From Homoserinibacter sp. GY 40078 (GTDB taxonomy: Bacteria; Actinomycetota; Actinomycetes; Actinomycetales; Microbacteriaceae), in NCBI RefSeq assembly GCF_008017545.1, contig NZ_VRTZ01000001.1, positions 186,001-250,000 of the forward strand: 64,000 nucleotides of DNA. The letters are read 5' to 3'. Each line of letters begins with the position of its first letter. Position 1 is the stretch's first letter. The translations under genes were made by a program, and so were the position numbers. This document shows positions 9,210 to 18,087 of this stretch, piece by piece. The notes beneath the pieces were generated by a model. It had not been told where the DNA came from, ran no database searches, and saw nothing but the letters and a program-made list of their open reading frames with translations.

Positions 9210-10061
9210 TCACCGCGTCCACGGGTCCTCGGGACGCGAGCCTTCGGCGAAGCCGAACGACTCCACCATCGCCACAGCCTCCGGGAAGTTCGCCGCCAGC
9301 CGCTCCGGTTGGTGGGCGTCGCTGCCGAACGTCACCGCGCGGCCACCCTCTTCGGCCCACCACGACGGGATCCAGGGCCACAGCCTCCGCGTGTTCATCT
9401 CGAGCGCACGGCCGGACGCCGCGAGCGCACGCATCGCCCCGCGGAAGCCCTCCTCGAATCGGCGCGGATCGAACGGGCCGACCCGTTCCGCGGGCCACGA
9501 TCGCACGGCGTAGTCGATATGGGTGAAGACGGCGAACGAGTCGGATCCCGCGACCATCCGCGGGATCTCCTCCAGATACGCCCACATCACCTCGTCCGCC
9601 TGGCGGTGCCGGTAGAGCGTCGTGGGCTCGGTGCGCGTGTCGCCGAAGGGCAGCATGTGCAGCGAGCCGTTCACGCGGTCGATGACGCCGCTCGACAGCA
9701 GCTCCGCGGCCTGCTCATCCCAGAGGTGCGGTTGCCCGTACTCGACCCCGGTGAGGATTCGCAGCTCGGGGAACGCGCTCCGGCACCTCTCGATCGCGTC
9801 GAGGTACCCCGCGACGTCGAACGGCGGAACCCGCACGAAGCCGTCCTGGTCGACGTGCTTCTGCGCGTACGGTCCCAGATCGCCGTCGTCCACTCGCCAG
9901 GTGTCCTCGAGATCCAGATGCTCGGTGAACACGAGCGCCGGGAGCCCGATGCGCATCGCCTGCTCGCAGGTGCGCACCATCGTGCCCGCCGCGTCCGGCA
10001 ACGAACCGGCATCCCACGACCACTCGCTGTGCACGTGGGAGTCGGCGGGAAGACGGCTCAT
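9210..10061 (-). CDS. PHP-domain phosphoesterase (histidinol-phosphatase-like)
   Basis: A 283-residue protein starting MSRLPADSHVHSEWSWDAG, which gives the HxH metal motif of the PHP family. Further metal ligands are TEHLD, the Glu in ILTGVEYG, a His in FTHIDYA and the terminal FGSDAH. PHP proteins of this size are often HisK-type histidinol-phosphate phosphatases, but close relatives act on other phosphate esters, so the substrate is open. It sits 3 bp after the LacI regulator gene and may be transcribed with it. Confidence 0.82.
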   Translation of the reverse strand: MSRLPADSHVHSEWSWDAGSLPDAAGTMVRTCEQAMRIGLPALVFTEHLDLEDTWRVDDGDLGPYAQKHVDQDGFVRVPPFDVAGYLDAIERCRSAFPELRILTGVEYGQPHLWDEQAAELLSSGVIDRVNGSLHMLPFGDTRTEPTTLYRHRQADEVMWAYLEEIPRMVAGSDSFAVFTHIDYAVRSWPAERVGPFDPRRFEEGFRGAMRALAASGRALEMNTRRLWPWIPSWWAEEGGRAVTFGSDAHQPERLAANFPEAVAMVESFGFAEGSRPEDPWTR

Positions 10062-10064
10062 CGA

Positions 10065-11114
10065 TCAGGTGGAGGGGCGCACGGGAGCGGTGGACCCGCG
10101 GAGGCGAATCTCGGGCTCGACGAGGATCTCAGCATCGGCCACTTCACGCTTGGCGATGAGAGAGGTGGTCAGGCGTCCGACGTGCTCGGCGATGCGCTCG
10201 ACCGGCTGGCGCACGGTGGTTAGGGGCGGCGCCGTGTAGTCGAGCAGCGGTGAGTCGTCGTAGCCGATGATCGACACGTGACCGGGAACGGTCAGGCCCG
10301 CCCGCTCGACCGCCCGGTACGCCCCGAGAGCCATCTCGTCGCTGGAGGCCACCATCGCCGTCACGCCGGATGCGAGCAGCGTCGCGGCCGCCTGCTGGCC
10401 GCCCTCGATGTTGAAGTGATTCCTCACCACGAGGTCTTCGGCATCCACACCGCGCGCCTCGAGCGCCTCCACGAAGCCCTCCACACGCCGGTCGGCGGGG
10501 ATGTTCCCGACGGGGCCGGCGAGCAGTCCGATGCGGCGGTGACCGAGGTCGTAGAGGTGCGCGACCGCCAGCTCGGCCGCCCGCCAGTCATCCGTCGACA
10601 CCACCGGCGACTCCGCGTCGGGGAACCCTCCGTTGATGCTCACGTAGGGGATGCCGCGCGAGGCGATGAGCTGCACGACCCGGTGGTCGGCGTTCCGGAT
10701 CGTGTTGCTCGAGGAGAGGAACACGATCGCGGCGACCCCCGAGTCCATGAGCGCTGTCACGTAGTCGCGCTCCTGCACCGTTCCGGGGTAGACGGGGCAG
10801 ATGATCGTCTTCAGCCCGTACGGGCTCAGCACATTCTCGATCCGCTCGGCCTGGCGCGCGAAGATCGGGTTCGTGAGGTTGGGAGTGAGCAGCACGACGA
10901 GTTCGTTGCTCATCGGCCGCTCGTAACCGACCTTGCGCAGGGCGTCCTCGACCGCCTGCCGGGTCGCCGCCGAGACTCCGTACTTGCGGTTGAGCACGCG
11001 ACTCACGGTCGCCTCGCTGACCTCCGCGATCTCCGCGATCTCCGCGAGGCTCGACGATCCCTGAGGCGCGCGCGTGCGGCGCTTCACCTCATCGCCGGGC
11101 TGATCTTGCGTCAT
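10065..11114 (-). CDS. LacI-family transcriptional regulator of the sugar locus
   Basis: A 349-residue regulator. The N-terminal LacI helix-turn-helix reads SLAEIAEIAEVSEATVSRVL with the YGVS hinge region after it. The periplasmic-binding-like effector domain (about 70-345) contains NPIFARQAERIE, GHRRIGLLAG and SSDEMALGAYRA. It stands at the end of the permease/binding-protein operon and most likely controls that operon and the divergent glycosidases through the operator region at 14391-14439. The start is ATG at 11114, with GGAGAG upstream. A TAGGGT -10 candidate lies at 11140-11135, so it may also be expressed separately from the transporter genes. Confidence 0.9.
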   Translation of the reverse strand: MTQDQPGDEVKRRTRAPQGSSSLAEIAEIAEVSEATVSRVLNRKYGVSAATRQAVEDALRKVGYERPMSNELVVLLTPNLTNPIFARQAERIENVLSPYGLKTIICPVYPGTVQERDYVTALMDSGVAAIVFLSSSNTIRNADHRVVQLIASRGIPYVSINGGFPDAESPVVSTDDWRAAELAVAHLYDLGHRRIGLLAGPVGNIPADRRVEGFVEALEARGVDAEDLVVRNHFNIEGGQQAAATLLASGVTAMVASSDEMALGAYRAVERAGLTVPGHVSIIGYDDSPLLDYTAPPLTTVRQPVERIAEHVGRLTTSLIAKREVADAEILVEPEIRLRGSTAPVRPST

Positions 11115-11146
11115 CGTGCGTCTCTCCGAAGCAGACCCTACCCGCT

Positions 11147-12028
11147 CTACTGCTTGACCGACCCGGCCAGCAGACCTGCGACGAAGTGCCGCTGCAGGAA
11201 GAGGAACAGGATGAGCACCGGCGTGATCGAGACGAGCGTGCCGGTGAGGAGCGCGCCGTAGTCGGTGGAGCTGACCCCCTGCAGCGATGCGAGCGCGACG
11301 GGCACGGTGTATGCATCCTGGGTGCGGAGCACGACGAGCGGATAGACGAAGTCGTTCCATTGCCCGAGGAACAGGAAGATCGAGCACGCGGCGAGAGCCG
11401 GGCGCACGGTCGGCAGCACGATCTGCAGGAACGTGCGGAACTCTCCCGCGCCGTCGACGCGCGCCGCCTGGATGAGCTCGTCGGGAACCGACGACATCGA
11501 CTGCCGCATGAGGAAGATGCCGAACGGCACCGCCAGGTTCGGCAGGATCAGGGACGGGTAGGTGTTGAGCCAGCCGAGCTCGACCATCATCTGGAAGAGC
11601 GGCACCAGCGTGACCTGCGACGGCAGGGCGAGCGAGGCGATGATGACGACGAAGATCACGTTCCGTCCGGGGAAGGTGAACTTGGCGAACGCGTAGCCGG
11701 CCGCCGAGCAGATGAACACCGCGATCACCGTCGTGACGGTCGCGACGACGAGCGAGTTGCGCAGCGCATCGCCGAATCCCCGGCTCTGGAACAGGGTCGT
11801 CAGGTTCTGCCAGAAGTAGTCGCCGAACCACACGTGCGGGGGCACCGTGAAGATCTCGCTCGTCGGATACGTGGTCGCCACGATCAGCCAGAGGAACGGG
11901 ACGATCATTACGAGCGCGCCGAGCGCGACGAAGACGGTGAGGAACCCGCTGCGGGTCGCCTCACGACGACGGTGCTGCGAGGTGCGCCGGGCCGACGCGC
12001 GGCGGGGGGTCGTCAGCTGCGCGGTCAT
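11147..12028 (-). CDS. Carbohydrate ABC transporter permease, MalG type
   Basis: A 293-residue inner-membrane permease with six predicted helices. The EAA-loop signature reads ELIQAARVDGAGEFRTFLQI, followed by a conserved LP. The C-terminus ends with HFVAGLLAGSVKQ, typical of MalG-type subunits (GLTAGAVKG in relatives). The ATG at 12028 overlaps the stop of the MalF-type gene by 4 bp (ATGA), with GAGGAG upstream. It forms a heterodimer with that gene product. Confidence 0.93.
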   Translation of the reverse strand: MTAQLTTPRRASARRTSQHRRREATRSGFLTVFVALGALVMIVPFLWLIVATTYPTSEIFTVPPHVWFGDYFWQNLTTLFQSRGFGDALRNSLVVATVTTVIAVFICSAAGYAFAKFTFPGRNVIFVVIIASLALPSQVTLVPLFQMMVELGWLNTYPSLILPNLAVPFGIFLMRQSMSSVPDELIQAARVDGAGEFRTFLQIVLPTVRPALAACSIFLFLGQWNDFVYPLVVLRTQDAYTVPVALASLQGVSSTDYGALLTGTLVSITPVLILFLFLQRHFVAGLLAGSVKQ

Positions 12029-12930
12029 GATGCGCGCCTCCTCAGGATGAGCATCTGGATCACGGAGACGAGCGCGACGATGAGGGTCAGCGCGTAGCCG
12101 ATCGCCGAGGCGTATCCGAAGTCGAAGTACTGGAAGGCGTTCTGGTACAGGTACATGCCGATCGTCAGCGTCGCGTTGTTGGGCCCGCCGTTCGTGAGCA
12201 CGTACGGCTCGTCGAACAGCTGGAGCGTGCCGATCGTCGAGAGCACGATGGTGAGCACGAGCGCGGGACGCAGGCCCGGGAGGGTCACGTTGCGGAACTG
12301 CTGCCAGCGGCTCGCGCCGTCGACCGCGGCCGCCTCGTAGAGCTCCGTCGGGATCGCCTGCAGCTGCGCAAGGTAGATGACCGCGTTGTTGCCGACGTAG
12401 TGCCAGCTGAGCGCGAGCACGATCGCCATCTTCGCCCAGAACGGGTCGGCGAGCCACGGCACCTTCGGCAGGCCGATGCTCGAGAGCGCGAAGTTCACGA
12501 GGCCGTCGTCGTACTTCAACAGGGCGGAGAAGAGGATGCCGTACGCCACGAGCCCCATGACGATGGGGATGAAGTACGCGACCCGGAAGACGGTGCGTCC
12601 CCGCAGGAGCCGCGAGTTGAACGCGACCGCAAGGAACACGGCGGTGACGAGCATGATCGGCACCTGCACCACGAGGATCAGCACGGTGTTGCCGAGGGCG
12701 ATCCGGAACAGCGGATCGGATGCGAGGCGGATGTAGTTGTCGAACCCCACGAAGAGCTGCTGGCCCGCCTCATTGGTGGTGAAGCTCAGGTAGAGCGCGT
12801 AGAGGACCGGGTACGCCTTGAACGACAGGAACAGCAGCAGGACGGGCGCGAGGAACGCGAACGGCGTCGCCCAGCGCGAGATCCTGCGTCGTCGCCGGGG
12901 CACGGCCGCGGGCCGGATGGTGGTGCTCAT
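12025..12930 (-). CDS. Carbohydrate ABC transporter permease, MalF type
   Basis: A 301-residue permease with six helices. A short basic cytoplasmic start (RRRRRIS) precedes the first helix, WATPFAFLAPVLLLFL. The EAA loop is ELYEAAAVDGASRWQQFRNV, followed by TLPGLRPAL. The ATG at 12930 (MSTTIRPAAV) is chosen because GAGGAG sits 5-10 nt before it; an in-frame upstream ATG lies inside a hairpin. It pairs with the MalG-type subunit and the binding lipoprotein at 12996-14333. No ATPase gene lies nearby, so it presumably uses a shared MsmK/MalK-type ATPase. Confidence 0.93.
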   Translation of the reverse strand: MSTTIRPAAVPRRRRRISRWATPFAFLAPVLLLFLSFKAYPVLYALYLSFTTNEAGQQLFVGFDNYIRLASDPLFRIALGNTVLILVVQVPIMLVTAVFLAVAFNSRLLRGRTVFRVAYFIPIVMGLVAYGILFSALLKYDDGLVNFALSSIGLPKVPWLADPFWAKMAIVLALSWHYVGNNAVIYLAQLQAIPTELYEAAAVDGASRWQQFRNVTLPGLRPALVLTIVLSTIGTLQLFDEPYVLTNGGPNNATLTIGMYLYQNAFQYFDFGYASAIGYALTLIVALVSVIQMLILRRRAS

Positions 12931-12949
12931 GATCTCCTCGTCATCGCCC

Positions 12950-12983
12950 GGATGCGGGCGCAGTCGTCGCTGCGCCCGCATCC
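12950..12983 (-). promoter_or_regulatory. Stem-loop between binding-protein and permease genes
   Basis: Perfect 14-bp arms (GGATGCGGGCGCAG and its complement) enclose a 6-nt loop. There is no U-tract. Such hairpins in sugar ABC operons protect the binding-protein mRNA or attenuate the permease genes, which gives excess binding protein. That role is inferred here. Confidence 0.65.
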
Positions 12984-12995
12984 GTGTCGTTGCGA

Positions 12996-14333
12996 TCAGC
13001 TCGCGATGTCGCGGCCGGTCTGCTGCGCGAGCAGGTCGGCTGCCGCGTCGAGCGCCTCCTGCGGGTCGGCGCCGCTCAGCAGCACCTGGGTCTGCGCGTC
13101 GGTGTACGCCTTGAGCGCCTTCGCGTAGTCGGAGGTGTAGTAGTCCGGCGGGGTGTCCTCGCTGAGCGCCTCGACGAACAGCTGGTTCACGAGCTCACCG
13201 TCGAAGTAGTCGTTCGGTGCGGTGAACGCGTCGGTGCTCCACATCGGGCTGTAGCTCGGGAAGAGACCCGCACCCTCGTAGACGAGCTCCTGACCTTCGA
13301 GGGTCGCCATCGAGAACTTCACGAACTCCCACGCGGCGTCCTTGTGCGCGCTCGACTCGGCGATCGAGAGGAACGTGCCACCTGCCGAGGCCGCGGTGTA
13401 GCCACCCTCGACCATGGCCGGCGGACGACGCACGGCCCACTTGCCCGCGAGGTCGGGCGCGTTGTCGGGGAAGACCCCCGCCATCCACGACGCGGATGCG
13501 AGCAGGGCGACGTTCGCCTCGCCCTTCACCTGCGTCATGAGGTTGTCCCAGCCTCCGGGGATGTCGGCGACGATGCCGGCGTCGTTGGCCCGCTTCAGGA
13601 AGTCGAGAGCCGCGACGCTGCCGGTGTCGCTCAGGGCGATGTCGCCGTCCTTGTTGAAGAAGAAGGTGCCCTGCAGGCGCGCGAGGATCTGCCACAGGTT
13701 CGCGGAGTCGGACTCCGACGCGGCCTTGTCCATGGCGAACAGGTAGCTGCCCGTCTTCTCCTTGAGGGTGACGCCCGCATCGAGCAGCTGGTCCCAGGTG
13801 GCGATCGAGTCCATGTCGATGCCGGCCTCCTCGAAGAGGTCCTCACGGTAGAAGACCACGTTCGTGTTCACCTCGTAGGGGATGCCGTAGACGTTGCCCG
13901 AGGTGTCCTGCGCACTGCCCCACAGGGTGGCGGGGAAGTCGGACTCGAGGTCGTCCGCGCCCATCTCGCTGAGGTTCGCGAAACCGTCGGGGAAGGTCTC
14001 GATGTAGTTGCCCATGTAGTCGACGCCGATGTTCATGATGTCGGCGAGACCCGAGCCACCGGCGGCCATGCCGGTGGTGATCTTGTCCCAGATCGCCGGG
14101 TTGCCGACGTTCTCGACCTTGACGGTGATGTCGGGGTGGGCATCCTCGAAGGCCGGGATGGCGGCCTCGAGGCCCTGCCCGGGCTGGTCCCAGGTCCAGA
14201 CGGTGATGGTCACGGGCCCGTCGTCGGATGATTCGGGGCTGCAGGCTGTCAGTGCTCCCGCGAAGACCGCTGCGCCGGCGACGACCGCGCCGATCCGGCG
14301 CGCGCGGCTGCGTGCTGTGTGAGGGTACGTCAT
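12996..14333 (-). CDS. Sugar ABC transporter substrate-binding lipoprotein
   Basis: A 445-residue extracellular solute-binding protein family 1 member. A basic N-terminus and hydrophobic core lead to the lipobox LTAC with lipidated Cys31. The mature part has TVWTWDQPGQGLEAAIPAF, a PEVNTN-like segment (IPYEVNTNVVFYRED) and late WEFVKF, as in sugar-binding proteins. It captures the sugar for the two permeases downstream. The sugar is probably the oligosaccharide cut by the divergent GH35 and toroid glycosidases (inference). The ATG at 14333 is the first gene of the leftward operon; a 14-bp-arm hairpin follows its stop. Confidence 0.93.
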   Translation of the reverse strand: MTYPHTARSRARRIGAVVAGAAVFAGALTACSPESSDDGPVTITVWTWDQPGQGLEAAIPAFEDAHPDITVKVENVGNPAIWDKITTGMAAGGSGLADIMNIGVDYMGNYIETFPDGFANLSEMGADDLESDFPATLWGSAQDTSGNVYGIPYEVNTNVVFYREDLFEEAGIDMDSIATWDQLLDAGVTLKEKTGSYLFAMDKAASESDSANLWQILARLQGTFFFNKDGDIALSDTGSVAALDFLKRANDAGIVADIPGGWDNLMTQVKGEANVALLASASWMAGVFPDNAPDLAGKWAVRRPPAMVEGGYTAASAGGTFLSIAESSAHKDAAWEFVKFSMATLEGQELVYEGAGLFPSYSPMWSTDAFTAPNDYFDGELVNQLFVEALSEDTPPDYYTSDYAKALKAYTDAQTQVLLSGADPQEALDAAADLLAQQTGRDIAS

Positions 14334-14390
14334 CGTTCCCAGATCCTCTCTGATCTCTCCGGATCCGACCGTCGGCCGACCCAGAATACA

Positions 14391-14439
14391 GGTTACTCTT
14401 TGCTTGCAAAATGTCATTGCAAGTTTGCATACTGTAACC
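14391..14439. promoter_or_regulatory. Quasi-palindromic operator region of the divergent sugar locus
   Basis: The 49-bp segment begins GGTTAC and ends GTAACC. It contains two perfect inverted repeats, TTTGC-TT-GCAAA (14399-14410) and TGCAA-GT-TTGCA (14418-14429), set 19 bp apart centre to centre. It is AT-richer than the surroundings. It lies between the leftward transport operon and the rightward glycosidase operon. This is the pattern expected for paired LacI-family operators controlling both sides, presumably by the regulator at 10065-11114. -10-like TACTGT (14430-14435, plus) and TATTCT (minus strand, just left of the segment) are candidates only. Confidence 0.65.
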
Positions 14440-14533
14440 GAGGGGTCGGAGCGATGACAAGCACCGATCGCCACGTGATTCATGAGAGAACGGACGCAGA
14501 GCCGTTCCCGAGGTACAAGGAAGTAGCGCCCGC

Positions 14534-16378
14534 ATGTCGGCACAGCCACCCCAGACCACCGCGCAGCTGAGCCCCACGGCGGAGGGTGCATGGAACGCAC
14601 GCGCGCGTGGGACCGAGCCACTCGAGCTGCGGTTCCCGGAGGGGCGCGTCGTGATGCTCGACGGGTCCGCCGAGTGGTTCGTGCTGCCGAGCGACCCGAC
14701 CCACACGGACCTCACCGGATCCGATCGCTGCTGGGTCCTCCCCACGGGAGCCGACGACCAGGCATGGCTCATCGAGACCGATGGGGTGCTCACGGCGCGC
14801 GTCGAGGCGGCGGGGTGGACGGTCATCGCCTCCGCCGAGGCGCGGATCACCGCGCACGCGAGGCGCCCCCACGCCGACCTCGACGGCGGTCGCTTCGCCT
14901 TCGACATCCCGGGGGGCGGCGCGCTCGCCGACGCGCTCGCCGGTTTCTACTGGGACACGATGGTGCCCTCGATCGTCGAGCGGACCACTGCCGCCGACTA
15001 TGCCGACTCGTCGGGCTACGTCGTCAGCACCCTCGCCGACAAGTACCAAGGCACCTACCCGGACGTGGATCACGAGTTCCAGATCAAGGGGCGCCTCGCC
15101 GCCGGCTCCGCCGTCGATCGCGATGTCGTGCGACGCATGATCGAACTGCAGCTGCGCATGATGCGCGAAGACCCCGCCCAGCTCTGGCGTGACCCGTGCG
15201 CCGTGCAGCCCGACGGGGACCGCGAGTACCACGTGCGCCGCAACAGCGCCGACGGCACCGAGAACGCCGTCATGTTCCTCGTCACCGGCAACATCGAGGT
15301 GCTCGAGTCGATCTGGCTGTACGTCGCCGGCACGAGGGACCTCGGTTGGTTGCGCGACAACATCGACGACATCGAGGGCGCCGCGTCGGGTATCGAGCTG
15401 CACATCGACGGCCACGGGCGCCTCTGGGGCGACGTCTACTACGAGGACCAGGTGATCAAGGACGGCCGCGAGACGATGGCGCAGGCCCTCGCGATCCGCT
15501 CCTTCGAGCTCCTCGCCGAGCTCGAGCGGCTCATCGGCCGCGACCAGACCGCCGCGCGCTATCGGGCGCTCGCCGCGCAGATGTCGGCGTCCCTCGCGGA
15601 GCCCCTGCCGCACGGATGGTGGGACCCCGACGCGCAGCGCTACGTCGACTGGGTGGACCGCTCGGGCCGTGTGCACGACCACATCCACCTGCTCGCCAAC
15701 ATCCTCCCCGTGCTCGTGGGGGCAGCCACCGACGACCAGCGCGACGCCGTCGAGCGTCTCGTGCAGCGCGAGCTGCCGGAGTTCCAGCGCTTCCCGACGT
15801 TCCTCTCGGCGCGCATCGCCGACTACACCGACGCGGAGATCGGCGACGGCGGCCCGTACGACCTGTGCGCCGCGGGACGCTACTGGTGCTGGGACGCGGC
15901 CTTCTGGTCGTCGCGCGGAGACGGCCGGATGCTCGACGATCAGCTGCAGCGCGTGGCCGCCGAGGGCGCCACCGACGACTACGTCATGGGCGAGCGCTAC
16001 GACATGCACCACGTGTACTACACAGACGGCCCGAACTGGCACGGAGCCGCCCACTACTACGAGTACCCGTGCGTCTTCACCTGGGTGCTGATGGCCGAGT
16101 ACCTCGGGGTGCGCGCGAGCCTCGACGCCGACCTGCTCGTCGCCCCGCGGCTCGCCGAGCACGGTACGGTCCTGCTCGAGCAGCAGGCATACCAGCTGCG
16201 CTACACCTCGGCGCCGGGGTCGTTCACCCTCGAGAACCTAGCCGACACGGCGCGCTCCTTCCGCCTGGACGTTTCGAGCCTCGCCCCCGGCGCGCGCGTC
16301 GTCGACGGCGCCACGGATGGCATCGTGCGGCTCGCCGCCGGCGAGAGCATCACCCTCGCCGTCGAGGGCGCCGCATGA
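14534..16378 (+). CDS. Six-hairpin (alpha/alpha toroid) glycosidase-like protein, specificity unknown
   Basis: A 614-residue cytoplasmic protein without a signal peptide. An N-terminal beta-rich part (about 1-130) is followed by a helical toroid. Tryptophans and acidic residues are placed as in six-hairpin glycosidases: GFYWDTMVPSIVER, GRLWGDVYYEDQVIKDG, AGRYWCWDAAFWSSRGDG and PNWHGAAHYYEYPC. A short beta-domain ends the protein. The family could not be named with confidence. The catalytic acid is probably among the Asp/Glu of the WGDVYYED or CWDAA segments. It is the first gene of a three-gene operon (4-bp overlap with the next), so it likely acts on the same glycan. AAGGAA lies 11-12 nt before the ATG. 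Confidence 0.7.
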   Translation: MSAQPPQTTAQLSPTAEGAWNARARGTEPLELRFPEGRVVMLDGSAEWFVLPSDPTHTDLTGSDRCWVLPTGADDQAWLIETDGVLTARVEAAGWTVIASAEARITAHARRPHADLDGGRFAFDIPGGGALADALAGFYWDTMVPSIVERTTAADYADSSGYVVSTLADKYQGTYPDVDHEFQIKGRLAAGSAVDRDVVRRMIELQLRMMREDPAQLWRDPCAVQPDGDREYHVRRNSADGTENAVMFLVTGNIEVLESIWLYVAGTRDLGWLRDNIDDIEGAASGIELHIDGHGRLWGDVYYEDQVIKDGRETMAQALAIRSFELLAELERLIGRDQTAARYRALAAQMSASLAEPLPHGWWDPDAQRYVDWVDRSGRVHDHIHLLANILPVLVGAATDDQRDAVERLVQRELPEFQRFPTFLSARIADYTDAEIGDGGPYDLCAAGRYWCWDAAFWSSRGDGRMLDDQLQRVAAEGATDDYVMGERYDMHHVYYTDGPNWHGAAHYYEYPCVFTWVLMAEYLGVRASLDADLLVAPRLAEHGTVLLEQQAYQLRYTSAPGSFTLENLADTARSFRLDVSSLAPGARVVDGATDGIVRLAAGESITLAVEGAA

Positions 16379-18087
16379 CCGCCCTCGACATCGACCTGCG
16401 GCGCACCCCGTTCAGCCGTCGCGGCTCGTACCTCGCGGTCTCGCGTCTCGGTGACGGCGCCTACCTGCGCACCGTCCACGGCGACGCCGCCCGACGCGAA
16501 CTCGTGCAGCTCACGGTCGGCGGCACAGCCACCCCGACGATCGCGTCGACCCCCGGGCGGCTGACGCTCGGCGCGGACGGCGCGCGCCTCGAACTGGCGC
16601 TCGCCGGCCAGGGACGCGCCGCTATCCGGGTGAGCGGTGGCGAGGCGACGCTCGAGTTCCAGGTGTCGTCGCAGTACGACGTCGTGCTCGAGGAGCGCCC
16701 CGGTTCGTGGGTCTTCGTCGCGAGCGGAGCACGACGCAACTACCGCATCGTCGCGAGCGGGGCGCCCGGCGCGGTCCGGCTCGAGGCCGGGTGGGACGGG
16801 CTCAAGGACAGCTCCGCGCGCCTGATCGTCGACGCGTCGGCCTCTCCGGTCGCCCTGACGATCGACGAGTACACGACCACCCCACCCCCCGTCGAGGAGG
16901 CGAACGTCGACGTGTTCGCCCGCGAGAGCGACGCCGAGTTCGCGGCCTGGGCCGCCGTCCACGTGCCCGAGCGTGTCGACGATGCGCGCGAGCCGGGAGC
17001 CCGCCTCGCCGCCTACGTCGCCTGGGCGGCGCTCGTGCCCGCAGGCGGGGCGCTCCGCCGCGAGACGATGCTCATGTCGAAGAACCACATGAACAACGTG
17101 TGGGCGTGGGACCACTGCTTCAACGCGATCGCGCTGTGGCACGACCCGGCGGCCGCCGCCGATCAGCTGCTCACGCTCTTCGACCACCAGGACCCGAGCG
17201 GAGGCATCCCGGACTTCGTGAACGACGCGGGCGCGCAGCCGAACTTCGTGAAGCCGCCGGTGCACGGCTGGGCCGTGGCGTATCTCATGGACCGCGACGG
17301 CCTGAGCGACGAGGCGCTGAGCGAGCTCTACCCGGCGATCTCGCGCTGGACGGACTGGTGGTTCGCGGCACGCGACTACCGAGGCGACGGGATCCCGTCG
17401 TACAACCACGGCAACGACTCCGGGTGGGACAACTCGACGGTGTTCGCGACCGGCGTGCCCGTGCAGAGCCCCGACCTGCTCGCCTTCCTCGCAACGCAGA
17501 TGGATGCCCTCGCGCGGATGGCTGAGCGGCTCGGCCTCCCCGCGGGGGCGCAGCACTGGAGGGGACGCGCCGACGACACGATCGAGCTGCTCATCCGCAC
17601 GTTCTGGCGCGGCGACCGATTCGTGGCGCGGAGCACCCGAACGGGAGACGACATCGCCTCCGACAGCCTGCTGACCCTCATGCCGCTGACGCTCGGCGAC
17701 CGCCTCCCCTCCGAGGTGTTCGCGAGCATGGTCGACCGGCTGCTGACGGGCGACTACCTCACCGAGCGGGGCATCGCGACCGAGCCCACGACGAGTCCGT
17801 ACTACGAGGCGGACGGGTACTGGCGCGGGCCGGTATGGGCGCCGACCATGATGCTGCTCATCGACGGGCTGCGCCGCGGCGGCCGAACCGAGCTCGCAGC
17901 CGAACTCGGCGAGCGCTTCCTCGACACCTGCGCGATGAGCGGGATGGCCGAGAATTTCGACGCGGTGACCGGCGAAGGGCTCCGCGATCTGAGCATGACC
18001 TGGACCGCGTCGGTGTATCTCGCGCTGCTCGACCCGCACACGGCGAGCACCGCCGCCCGCGCCGTGCAGGGGACCGGCGTCGCATGA
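16375..18087 (+). CDS. GH63/trehalase-like alpha-glycosidase
   Basis: A 570-residue cytoplasmic enzyme. A beta-domain (about 1-175) is followed by an (alpha/alpha)6 toroid. Signatures are MLMSKNHMNNVWAWDHCFNA, DPSGGIPDFVND, a GNDSGWDNSTVF motif and the C-terminal YWRGPVWAPTMMLL. These match GH63-type glucosidases and mannosylglycerate hydrolases, where an Asp in the SGWDNS region and a late Glu are catalytic. The ATG at 16375 overlaps the previous stop (ATGA), and the next gene overlaps in the same way. It probably releases a glucose or mannose residue from the imported oligosaccharide. Subfamily and substrate are unproven. Confidence 0.78.
   Translation: MTALDIDLRRTPFSRRGSYLAVSRLGDGAYLRTVHGDAARRELVQLTVGGTATPTIASTPGRLTLGADGARLELALAGQGRAAIRVSGGEATLEFQVSSQYDVVLEERPGSWVFVASGARRNYRIVASGAPGAVRLEAGWDGLKDSSARLIVDASASPVALTIDEYTTTPPPVEEANVDVFARESDAEFAAWAAVHVPERVDDAREPGARLAAYVAWAALVPAGGALRRETMLMSKNHMNNVWAWDHCFNAIALWHDPAAAADQLLTLFDHQDPSGGIPDFVNDAGAQPNFVKPPVHGWAVAYLMDRDGLSDEALSELYPAISRWTDWWFAARDYRGDGIPSYNHGNDSGWDNSTVFATGVPVQSPDLLAFLATQMDALARMAERLGLPAGAQHWRGRADDTIELLIRTFWRGDRFVARSTRTGDDIASDSLLTLMPLTLGDRLPSEVFASMVDRLLTGDYLTERGIATEPTTSPYYEADGYWRGPVWAPTMMLLIDGLRRGGRTELAAELGERFLDTCAMSGMAENFDAVTGEGLRDLSMTWTASVYLALLDPHTASTAARAVQGTGVA

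Noticed and set aside
11020-11055. Triple CTCCGCGAT repeat in the LacI gene
   Set aside because: It encodes the ordinary AEIAEIAEV part of the helix-turn-helix and aligns to other LacI proteins without insertion.
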